A DNA stretch of 57,202 nucleotides. It comes from JAPKEZ01 sp047638975. GTDB taxonomy: Bacteria > Planctomycetota > UBA1135. Location: positions 1 through 57,202 of the forward strand of contig JBLINB010000005.1 of assembly GCA_047638975.1 (NCBI GenBank), in the 5' to 3' direction. Position 1 is the first letter of the stretch, and each line of letters opens with the position of its first letter. A program made the position numbers and the translations under genes. The notes beneath the pieces are model-generated. The model did no database searches and was not told the DNA's origin. It worked only from the letters and a program-made list of their open reading frames with translations. Of the stretch, positions 43,425 through 50,754 are shown piece by piece.

Positions 43425-44374
43425 TCAAGATCGCGATATTCGATTTTCGCAGCAGAACGCAAATCGATAATGGCTTGCTTGATTTCACTAAGTCCTGGCG
43501 TCGCTATGAGTAACTCGCGACTTAATTGTTCGCGTACGTCATCAAGCGCGGTAACCACTCTTGAATTTAGTCGCACAATATGTAGTCCTGCGCCAGATTC
43601 AACAAGCGTTTCAGATGTTTGCTGTGGATTTAGACGGTTAACCGTTTTCTCGAATGCCTCACCATACATGCCTGGGCGATAAGTACTTAGTAAGCCTTGA
43701 TTAAGATTACTGGAAGTATCATTTGAATATTCAGCAACCATCTCTGAGAAGTTTGCACCCGCCGATAACTTTTCAAGGCAGGCCTTTGCTTCTTTTAAGG
43801 CAAGCTCTTGCGCGCGTTCAAAACTAATTTCGTTGTTATCACGTAGTGCGGCAGCATGGATGTAATGCGCAATAATCATGATGTGCGCAACTTCAACTTC
43901 GATCCCAGCGTGACCATACTGTGCAGTAAAAGCACGTTGCAGTTTTTCATCGGTAATCACTCGCGTGGCGACGACGTAATCTTCAAGCTGCAACTGAGTC
44001 GTTGCGCTAGCACGTAGCGCCTTTAGAGTCGCTTGCTTGTCGAAACCCAACTTTCGGTATTGCGCCTGGAAGGCGTCTTCTGACATCCCGCCGCGCAGAT
44101 CTGTCCAAGCCAAATCCACGTGCTCGTTTAGGCGGTCGGCACTTATTGTAATCCCGAATTTGTCGGCTGCTTGCTGAATAAGTACGGTGTCTACCATCCG
44201 GGCCAATTCGCTGCTAGCAACGCTAGTGTAAATAAATTCTTTGTAGTGTTCGCTGCTGATTTCTTGGCCATCGATGATGACTAAGGGGGCGTCCTGTGGC
44301 TGGTGGTTAAGCGGCGCAGAACATCCGAATAATGCCGCAACAGCGACTGAGAGTGCAAGAGAGTGGATTGACAT
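43421..44374 (-). CDS. Peptidyl-prolyl isomerase, parvulin/SurA-like lipoprotein
   Basis: A 317-residue protein with a lipoprotein signal (MSIHSLALSVAVAALFGCSA; lipobox LFGC). Residues 30-160 form a SurA/PrsA-type helical chaperone region (EISSEHYKEFIYTSVASS). Residues 185-275 form a PpiC-like domain: EVEVAHIMIIAH, AGANFSEMVAEYSNDTSS, GLLSTYRPGMYGEAFEKTV and GLHIVRLNSR. Expected site: periplasm or outer membrane, helping outer-membrane protein folding. The real start is ATG 44374; a TTG two codons upstream is in frame but unlikely. Its TAG overlaps the TAA of nadD. Confidence 0.83.
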   Translation of the reverse strand: MSIHSLALSVAVAALFGCSAPLNHQPQDAPLVIIDGQEISSEHYKEFIYTSVASSELARMVDTVLIQQAADKFGITISADRLNEHVDLAWTDLRGGMSEDAFQAQYRKLGFDKQATLKALRASATTQLQLEDYVVATRVITDEKLQRAFTAQYGHAGIEVEVAHIMIIAHYIHAAALRDNNEISFERAQELALKEAKACLEKLSAGANFSEMVAEYSNDTSSNLNQGLLSTYRPGMYGEAFEKTVNRLNPQQTSETLVESGAGLHIVRLNSRVVTALDDVREQLSRELLIATPGLSEIKQAIIDLRSAAKIEYRDLD

Positions 44375-44454
44375 TGGCAAAACGGATTATATACAATTGT
44401 CACCTTGGGCGTCACGCGACGTTAAACTACGCGTGGTTCGTTAACATAGATACT

Positions 44455-45216
44455 GTGATTGCAATCATTTCCGACATTCACTCTAACATTCATGCGTTAG
44501 AGGCCGCTTTAGCAGACATTAAGGCGCAAGGTGCAACTCGCATCTTGTGTTTAGGCGATGTCGTTGGCTATGGTGGTGCGCCCATTGAAACGATCCTGAA
44601 GATACGTGAAACCTGCGAGATAACTCTACTGGGCAACCACGATGACGCGTTATTGCGCGAAAGCATGGCGTTATATTTCAATGAGTGGGCACGCCAGGCC
44701 ATCGACTGGACGCGGGATATACTGCATAGTAATCCTAAAGCTCTAGAGCTGTTTGAATTTATGCACTCATTGCCTCGCGAGATGTCCGAGTTCACCGACG
44801 CTGATGGCACCAGTTATCACATCGTGCACGCTTCTCCTCGACAGCCGCAGACCGAATATTTGTTGCCTAATCTCGAAGCAGATTGCGAGGCACTAAAATT
44901 GAATTTCGCAGAGCTATCAAATAATGTTTGCTTTTACGGACACACTCATCATCCGGGCCACTTTAGTCCCGGCAAATCATTCACGCCAGCTGTCGGTAAC
45001 GATAGCCTTGAATTAATTGACGGCGAGCAATACCTCATTAATGTCGGTTCCGTGGGGCAGCCCCGCGATCGCAATCCTGAGTTATGCTACGTCCTTCTCG
45101 ACGGCAAGCGCGTAAGCTGGCGCCGTGTTGAATACCAAATAGAATCTGCTCAAAAGTTAATCCTTGACGCAAAATTGCCTGAAAAGCTAAGTATGCGCTT
45201 GCAGGTTGGTAGATAA
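44455..45216 (+). CDS. Calcineurin-like metallophosphoesterase (YfcE/ApaH-like family)
   Basis: A 253-residue phosphoesterase with the complete metal-site set: ISDIHSNIHAL (Asp7, His9), CLGDVVGYGGAP, LLGNHDDALL, HIVHASPR and YGHTHHPG. Members of this subgroup act on small phosphodiesters or proteins; substrate unknown. The frame is open 41 codons upstream, but the protein should start immediately before the first metal motif, so I use GTG 44455; no ATG fits. A TAACAT hexamer lies seven bases before it. Divergent from the parvulin gene with 80 bases between. It is 16 bases from yidC and may share its transcript. Confidence 0.83.
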   Translation: MIAIISDIHSNIHALEAALADIKAQGATRILCLGDVVGYGGAPIETILKIRETCEITLLGNHDDALLRESMALYFNEWARQAIDWTRDILHSNPKALELFEFMHSLPREMSEFTDADGTSYHIVHASPRQPQTEYLLPNLEADCEALKLNFAELSNNVCFYGHTHHPGHFSPGKSFTPAVGNDSLELIDGEQYLINVGSVGQPRDRNPELCYVLLDGKRVSWRRVEYQIESAQKLILDAKLPEKLSMRLQVGR

Positions 45217-45232
45217 ATAAAAAATAAGAATT

Positions 45233-47098
45233 ATGGGTAAGAGAATTTTCTCATTATTGCTTTGGGGCTTAGCAGCAGTTGTATTAATGCAAGTGTGCTT
45301 CCCGGGCGACGACAAAGTAAGTACCGAATCAGCAGGTCGAGCATGGGTTGAGTCCTTTGTCGAACCGGTTCCGGAATCATATCCGTTAATCTTAGAAAAC
45401 GATTTGATCTATAGCCAATGGAGCGCCACCGGTGCGAGTTGTGGCAAGATTTATCTTAAAAAGTTTAATGCTGAATTGAATACGGCGAATGCTACAGAGC
45501 ACGGTATGTTGATTTATAACTCGCTGTGGGTAGATTCTAAAAACCCGGCAGAGGGCGGTTTAGCTTCAAGCGTTAACTACCGCCGTCGCGACGCATTCCG
45601 CCTTATTGAGGCTGACGATTTATTAACTACCACCGACGTATTGAATAGGTCTAAGCCCAATTTAGATGCTGCAGAGTGGCAAGTTGTTGCAAATGAAAAC
45701 TCGTTACGCTTTAGTCTGGTTGCCGAGAATGGTCTCGAGATAGTTAAAGAAGTATCGCTTGGCGATGGCTACCATTTTGATGCGATTATTAGTGCCATTG
45801 CACACGACAAGCAACTACTCGGACGCGACCTACAGCTCGAACTAGGTACCGGTGGCGGCATCTATATCGAAGACGACAACTTTTATCCAAACCCTTACAT
45901 CGGGGTGGCATTAACCGAATACGGCGAACTCGATAGTATCGATTTCGAAGAACCTGGTGGCGACCGTCCAGAGATTCGTGATGTAACGCGCCGCTGGTCC
46001 GACACCAATATCCCATTTGTTGTTGAAGGATCAAAGTATTTTGTCTCGATCATCCGCCCAGCTAATGATAAGGGCTTTCAGGGAGCAAAGTATGAGACAC
46101 TATTCGATGATTATGGTTTGTCGCAAGCGCTAGCAAGTGATGACGGCGCCAGCATAGTGGTCTCTCAAGAGTCTCCTTATTGGTTACGTGCTTCGGTAAA
46201 TGGAGTATTCCCTTTGCATTTCAGTGCAGTAGATTCCGCTGTGTCGCGCAACTTCCAATGGTACATCGGGCCTAAAGACCGCGATGAACTGAACTCAGGC
46301 GCCTATGCCGAGATGTCCGAGTTGATTGACTATGCCGACTACGAGCGTAGTTTCTTTTATCGCATATTCTTTACGTCATCTGTTGCGCCGGCCATTTTAT
46401 GGTTGTTGCAAATGTTCTATGGTTTAGTAGGCAACTACGGCATAGCGATTATCTTGTTAACAATGTTGGTAAAGGCAGCAGTCTTTCCAATCATGCGTAC
46501 TTCGCAAATAAAGATGGCGACCTATCAAGCCAAGATGGCTGTTGTTAAGCCACAGCTTGAAGCGATCAATAAAAAATACGCGAGTGATCCGCAAAAGAAA
46601 AACAAGGCGACAATGGAAATCTATAAGAAGCATCGCCTGTCTCCACCCATTGGTGGCTGCTTGCCGATGTTCCTACAGATGCCGATTTTCATCGGTTTGT
46701 TTCAAGCATTACGCTCTTCGATTATGCTGCGCCACGAACCTTTCTTTGGTTGGATTGAAGACTTGTCGCAACCCGATGCGTTCTTGGATTTCGGCGGACC
46801 TATCGCTGATTTGCCGTTATTGAGCAGCATGACCACCCTTAATATCTTGCCTATTATCATGGTGGTGTTGTGGGTTTATCATCAGCGTTCAATGCCTAAG
46901 CCAACAGATCCGCAGCAGGCGCAAATGCAAAAGATGATGACTATGATGCCAATCATCTTCGGTTTTGTGCTCTACAACTATGCCGCCGGATTGTCGTTGT
47001 ATATGATTGTGTCATCTTTGATAGGCATCTTCGAGCAACGCGTTATTCGTAAGCGCTGGCCAGTACCTACTGCCGCTGAGATCAATCAGGCAAAATAG
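45233..47098 (+). CDS. yidC: Membrane protein insertase YidC
   Basis: Inserts proteins into the inner membrane with or without SecYEG. The 621 residues have an N-terminal helix (RIFSLLLWGLAAVVLMQVCF) and a large periplasmic domain (about residues 50-390). The conserved insertase core follows: FYGLVGNYGIAIILLTMLVKAAVFP, then KPQLEAINKKYASDPQKKNK in the cytoplasmic loop, GGCLPMFLQMPIFIGLFQAL, and a final MMTMMPIIFGFVLYNYAAGLSLYMIVS. It is somewhat longer than E. coli YidC through the periplasmic domain. In many genomes yidC sits beside mnmE, as here (eight bases downstream). Confidence 0.95.
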   Translation: MGKRIFSLLLWGLAAVVLMQVCFPGDDKVSTESAGRAWVESFVEPVPESYPLILENDLIYSQWSATGASCGKIYLKKFNAELNTANATEHGMLIYNSLWVDSKNPAEGGLASSVNYRRRDAFRLIEADDLLTTTDVLNRSKPNLDAAEWQVVANENSLRFSLVAENGLEIVKEVSLGDGYHFDAIISAIAHDKQLLGRDLQLELGTGGGIYIEDDNFYPNPYIGVALTEYGELDSIDFEEPGGDRPEIRDVTRRWSDTNIPFVVEGSKYFVSIIRPANDKGFQGAKYETLFDDYGLSQALASDDGASIVVSQESPYWLRASVNGVFPLHFSAVDSAVSRNFQWYIGPKDRDELNSGAYAEMSELIDYADYERSFFYRIFFTSSVAPAILWLLQMFYGLVGNYGIAIILLTMLVKAAVFPIMRTSQIKMATYQAKMAVVKPQLEAINKKYASDPQKKNKATMEIYKKHRLSPPIGGCLPMFLQMPIFIGLFQALRSSIMLRHEPFFGWIEDLSQPDAFLDFGGPIADLPLLSSMTTLNILPIIMVVLWVYHQRSMPKPTDPQQAQMQKMMTMMPIIFGFVLYNYAAGLSLYMIVSSLIGIFEQRVIRKRWPVPTAAEINQAK

Positions 47099-47106
47099 CT
47101 TATTCA

Positions 47107-48483
47107 GTGAAGCACTCAATTTTCGCCGTTGCAACGCCAATGATTCCTGCTCCTCGCGGGGTACTGCGTTGCAGCGGTCCTTTTCTTTTTGAAGAGCTAC
47201 AGGCCTGGATGGATGAGTATGCAGCTGGCCATAAGTTGCTCGAAAATCGCTCTATCCAGTATTTTGAGTGCCATTTGTATAAAGAGTTTAGCTTCGAAAT
47301 CGCGGCTTTAACTTTTTGTGCCCCGCAGTCAGCCACTGGAGAAAATGTCGTTGAGTTTCATTTACCAGGCAACCTGGTGTTGCTGCAAAAACTCGAACAG
47401 AGCTTATTGAGTTGCGGATTGTTAGCGGCGCAACCCGGAGAATTTACGAGACGTGCGTTTTTAAACGGGCGCTTAGACTTAAGCCAAGCCGAGGCCGTTC
47501 TTGAATTGGTGCAGTCGCGTTCGGTCGAATCCGCACGTGCTGCAACACAGCTATTAAGTGGTGGCTTAGGGCAGCAGATGGCGGCTGTACGTGACGAACT
47601 GATGGCGTCGTTAGTTGAACTCGAGGCCGGTTTAGATTTTGAAGAGGGCGATTCTCAAGATTTAGAACCTGCTGAAGTTATTGGGCATGTGATGCATGCG
47701 CAACAAATACTACGCGATGCTTTGCATACTCAGCAGCTGCGCATTGTCACGCGCGGTTCACGCTTCGGCTGTTTATTGCTTGGTCCGCCAAATGCCGGTA
47801 AGAGCACTCTGTTTAGTAGTCTTACAAAAACACCTAGTTTAGTCTCTGAACAAGCGGGCACTACACGCGATTGTCGGCGCTCGGCATGGATAAATATGCG
47901 CGGCGAGATGGCTGTCGATGTTATTGACTTCCCGGGGTTAGGCGGTTTGTCGGTCGATGAGCGCGATGCCAGAGCGCGAGAGCTAGCCAATGACTTTAAT
48001 CAAGCGGACATGACTTTACTGTGTTTGCATCCGCATACGCCGCCAGAAATGTTGCCAGAGACTTTGCCGGACATGCCGTTACTGGTGGTGTTTACGCATG
48101 CCGATCTTGCTAGCCATCCACATGCTGAGCTTGAGGATGTTTTACGTGAGCGACTCGGTGATTACAAATTTGTCCATCTTAGTATTGACGAAGATGAAAA
48201 CGCCGCTGCGGCAGTACTCGAACAGGCCATTGAGTCCTTTTTTAACGAGTCCGAGGGCATTATCGCGCAGCGCATCCGCAATGGTGAACGCTACCAGCAG
48301 GCACTCTCAGCGGCGTCGGCATCGGTGGATCAAGCTGAGCAGTGGTTGGCAATGGGCGGGCAACAAGACTTAGTCGCTGCTGAATTGCATCAAGCTTTGG
48401 CGGTGTTAGCCGAATTAGTTGGCGAAATGACCCCGGACGACTTGTTAGACCGCCTATTTTCAGCATTTTGTGTGGGTAAATAG
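47107..48483 (+). CDS. mnmE: tRNA modification GTPase MnmE (divergent G motifs)
   Basis: With MnmG, MnmE installs carboxymethylaminomethyl groups at U34 of certain tRNAs. The 458 residues have the N-terminal formyl-THF-binding domain (GEFTRRAFLNGRLDLSQAEAV, LEAGLDFEEGD) and a GTPase domain with P-loop LLGPPNAGKSTLF. The end is FSAFCVGK, the conserved CxGK whose Cys is required. Two signatures differ from the usual: G3 is DFPGLGG in place of DTAGLR, and G4 is FTHAD rather than NKxD. GTP specificity might therefore be altered. The start is GTG 47107, fixed by the conserved IFAVATP and by yidC ending eight bases before. mnmG is not in the window. Confidence 0.9.
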   Translation: MKHSIFAVATPMIPAPRGVLRCSGPFLFEELQAWMDEYAAGHKLLENRSIQYFECHLYKEFSFEIAALTFCAPQSATGENVVEFHLPGNLVLLQKLEQSLLSCGLLAAQPGEFTRRAFLNGRLDLSQAEAVLELVQSRSVESARAATQLLSGGLGQQMAAVRDELMASLVELEAGLDFEEGDSQDLEPAEVIGHVMHAQQILRDALHTQQLRIVTRGSRFGCLLLGPPNAGKSTLFSSLTKTPSLVSEQAGTTRDCRRSAWINMRGEMAVDVIDFPGLGGLSVDERDARARELANDFNQADMTLLCLHPHTPPEMLPETLPDMPLLVVFTHADLASHPHAELEDVLRERLGDYKFVHLSIDEDENAAAAVLEQAIESFFNESEGIIAQRIRNGERYQQALSAASASVDQAEQWLAMGGQQDLVAAELHQALAVLAELVGEMTPDDLLDRLFSAFCVGK

Positions 48484-48521
48484 TAAAAAGAGGTAGAAAA
48501 TAGGCTGATTTGGTTTAGAAT

Positions 48522-48582
48522 ACCACTAAGTCTTGTGGTGCAATGGTGTTATTGCAAAGTTACCCACAACCATTGGTGGTTG
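48522..48582 (+). promoter_or_regulatory. nrdR leader with three consecutive hairpins; first resembles an NrdR box
   Basis: Hairpin A (48522-48539) pairs ACCAC with GTGGT; its central 16 bases CCACTAAGTCTTGTGG resemble the NrdR box consensus (C-W-A at one side, T-W-G at the other). Hairpin B (48539-48556) pairs TGCAAT with ATTGCA and overlaps A by two bases. Hairpin C (48567-48582) pairs CAACCA with TGGTTG. A TAGAAT hexamer lies just before A. Autoregulation by NrdR is possible but unproven. Confidence 0.35.
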
Positions 48583-48605
48583 CCCCAGAGGATTTTAAAA
48601 ATACA

Positions 48606-49076
48606 ATGCGTTGCCCATACTGTAAATCCGACAAAGATCGTGTCATTGACTCGCGCTCTGCTGCTGATGGTTATTCCATTCGCCGCCGCCGCGAATGCGA
48701 ACAATGTTCTCGCCGTTTTACGACTTACGAACGCATGGAAGAAACTCCGTTGCGCGTTGTAAAAAAGGACGGCTCGCGTGTGCCATTTGACCGCAACCAG
48801 ATATATAAAGGTATGCTCAAGGCTTGCGAAAAGCGTCCAGTCTCAATGGAGGGGCTCGACAATATTACGGCATCCATCGAGCGCAATCTTTCTGAGATGT
48901 TTGATCGCGAAGTGGGCAGTAAGTACATTGGCCAGCTAGTGATGGACGAACTCAAGAAGCTCGACCAAGTTGCTTATGTGCGCTTCGCTTCTGTTTACCG
49001 CGAATTCAAAGACGTAGAACAATTCGTTCACGAGCTTAAGCCATTATTGTTAAAAAACAGTGGTCATAAGTCGTAA
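48606..49076 (+). CDS. nrdR: Transcriptional repressor NrdR
   Basis: ATP/dATP-sensing repressor of ribonucleotide reductase genes. The 156 residues begin with a zinc ribbon MRCPYCKSDKDRVIDSR...RRRRECEQCSRRFTTYER (cysteine pairs CPYC and CEQC). An ATP-cone domain from VVKKDGSRVPFDRNQIYKGM to about residue 138 follows, ending YVRFASVYREFKDVEQF. ATG 48606 is the start: upstream codons in the same frame lie in the hairpin region and lack family similarity. No RNR gene with a complete active site is nearby, but the next gene also carries ATP cones. Confidence 0.96.
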   Translation: MRCPYCKSDKDRVIDSRSAADGYSIRRRRECEQCSRRFTTYERMEETPLRVVKKDGSRVPFDRNQIYKGMLKACEKRPVSMEGLDNITASIERNLSEMFDREVGSKYIGQLVMDELKKLDQVAYVRFASVYREFKDVEQFVHELKPLLLKNSGHKS

Positions 49077-50754
49077 CTTACGCCGGGTGCGTAAACGTGA
49101 TGGCAATAACGAAAGTTTCGACATCATGAAGCTTGCAGATTCTGTTTCTGCAGCATTGGCGGCCGTGGGTGCCAACTTTAAACTGGCTTTGCAGTTTTCC
49201 GAAACAGTCCAGGTGCGCTTGGCCGAGAAAGATAAGGTCGTAACCACCATTGAATTAGCTGCTGCTTGTAGTGATGTTTTTGAATCTTACGAACAGCACG
49301 AAGCTGCTGCTGCCTATTTGCAGTATCGCAAAGAAGAAGAACAGGCCGTTGCAGAATTAAGAATCATCGATGTTAATGATGGCTTGAGCCACTTCGATCG
49401 TTCGCGCTTGGCTTTGTCTTTTGTGCGCGATCAATATATTGAATCGAGTGTGGCGCGTTTAGTTGCTCGCCGCGTCGAACGCCGCTTGAGCTTTTTAGGG
49501 TATGTACGCATCTCTACGGATTTGATTTCAAGTTTGTCCGATGTCGAAAGCCACAGTTTAGGAATGCGCAGTATCTCGGGTAAGTCCTCATTGCTTGGCG
49601 TCGATCGTACTTCACTTAATGCTTGGTTAGGCGGGGCATGTATTCCGGGCCAAGGACGTTGCGGTTCATTGCCACAAATGGGCCCAGAATCTCAAGACCT
49701 ACGCCCACTTATTGGCGAAGAAGTGTTATCGCGCTTTGCACTCGAGGATATCCTCAATACAGCGCATGTTACGGCATTTAAAGCCGGAGAATTTGATTTA
49801 TATGCACTCGGAGATTGGCTGCGACCTACGCGTATGTGGTTGCATCCGCATGCTGATGAAAATGAGCAGCAATTCTTTCAAAGAGTTGCCGAAACGCGCT
49901 TCCAAACGCACGAGTTGCAAGTCTTTATCCCACGCTCTCTAGAACTTAGCGACTTAGCAGTGCAATTGCCACTGTGGTTGCAGAGTCCAGCATGTCGTCT
50001 GCGTTTCTCAACGTCGAATGGCGAGCTTGCGAAGAAGTGGTCGGCAAGCGGTGTTTGGCATTCGATGCCGGTCTCAAGTTTCATGCGCCTGTCTAAAGAA
50101 GACGCGCAGCTTTTAGTCGATGGCGAACGCACGGTTGTGCAATGGCAGCCGCCACGTCCAATGCCAAATGAAGCCGATCAAAGTTGCAGAACTTTACATC
50201 GTGGTGCAGCCATTAACTTAGCGCTGCTCGCCACTCAGGTTGATGCTTTCGATACTAATGCTTTCTTAGAACGCGTCAGTCAAACCTTATCTTTGGTTTG
50301 CGATGTCTTTGCGACTTTAGCTGTTCGCGCCGAACACATTACGCACCCGCGAGTGAACATTGTTCCGGCTGGTCTCGATCTGGCGCTCGACATCTTGTAT
50401 CCCGATGCGCGCTTGCGGGTCGTTAAGCGTTCGCAATTAGTCTTGTCCTTACGTAGCCGTTTCGAAAAAATAGCTAGTCAAAACGAAGTGCGTCTCGAAC
50501 ATTCTTTGCCTCCGCATTCTCAATCCATCGGTGCGCGCCTTGCCGAGCGCGACGACCTCAAGCTAAGCGATGCCTACGAAGTGGCGTGGGCTACTGTCGA
50601 TAGCGACGCCTCGCTGAAATTAGCCTTAGATTCCGCTCCATGGCTCGAATTACCTGCTGCTATATTACATAACAGCTCTCTGCGCGACCGACTCCTGCCG
50701 CAAACGCAGTCCGCTCAATCATCCCCCTGCGACGATTCAAACACATGCACTTAA
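49060..50754 (+). CDS. Double ATP-cone protein with degenerate class III ribonucleotide-reductase-like core
   Basis: A 564-residue protein of uncertain role. Residues 8-95 read as an ATP cone (RVRKRDGNNESFDIMKLADS). Residues 105-180 read as a second one (SHFDRSRLALSFVRDQY...VARRVERRLSFLG). The rest resembles the barrel of NrdD-type reductases: EDILNTAHVTAFKAGEFDLYALGDW matches the AHxxGxIxIHDLD stretch, RGAAINLALLATQVDAFDTNAF matches INLPRxA, and SLPPHSQSIGARLAERD matches the PAExxxxRxARLD stretch. Missing are the C-terminal zinc cysteines and the glycyl-radical RVCGYxG region. The protein therefore probably has no reductase activity; a nucleotide-sensing or structural role is possible. Start GTG 49060 overlaps nrdR by 17 bases; GTG 49087 is an alternative. 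It overlaps smc by 10 bases. Confidence 0.5.
   Translation: MVISRNLRRVRKRDGNNESFDIMKLADSVSAALAAVGANFKLALQFSETVQVRLAEKDKVVTTIELAAACSDVFESYEQHEAAAAYLQYRKEEEQAVAELRIIDVNDGLSHFDRSRLALSFVRDQYIESSVARLVARRVERRLSFLGYVRISTDLISSLSDVESHSLGMRSISGKSSLLGVDRTSLNAWLGGACIPGQGRCGSLPQMGPESQDLRPLIGEEVLSRFALEDILNTAHVTAFKAGEFDLYALGDWLRPTRMWLHPHADENEQQFFQRVAETRFQTHELQVFIPRSLELSDLAVQLPLWLQSPACRLRFSTSNGELAKKWSASGVWHSMPVSSFMRLSKEDAQLLVDGERTVVQWQPPRPMPNEADQSCRTLHRGAAINLALLATQVDAFDTNAFLERVSQTLSLVCDVFATLAVRAEHITHPRVNIVPAGLDLALDILYPDARLRVVKRSQLVLSLRSRFEKIASQNEVRLEHSLPPHSQSIGARLAERDDLKLSDAYEVAWATVDSDASLKLALDSAPWLELPAAILHNSSLRDRLLPQTQSAQSSPCDDSNTCT

Noticed and set aside
44332..44454. Longer N-terminus of the metallophosphoesterase starting inside the parvulin gene.
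   Set aside because: It would overlap the start of the divergent gene and place 41 unrelated residues before the first metal-binding strand.
48606..50754. Active class III ribonucleotide reductase following nrdR.
   Set aside because: The glycyl-radical motif, the C-terminal zinc cysteines and a nrdG activase gene are missing.
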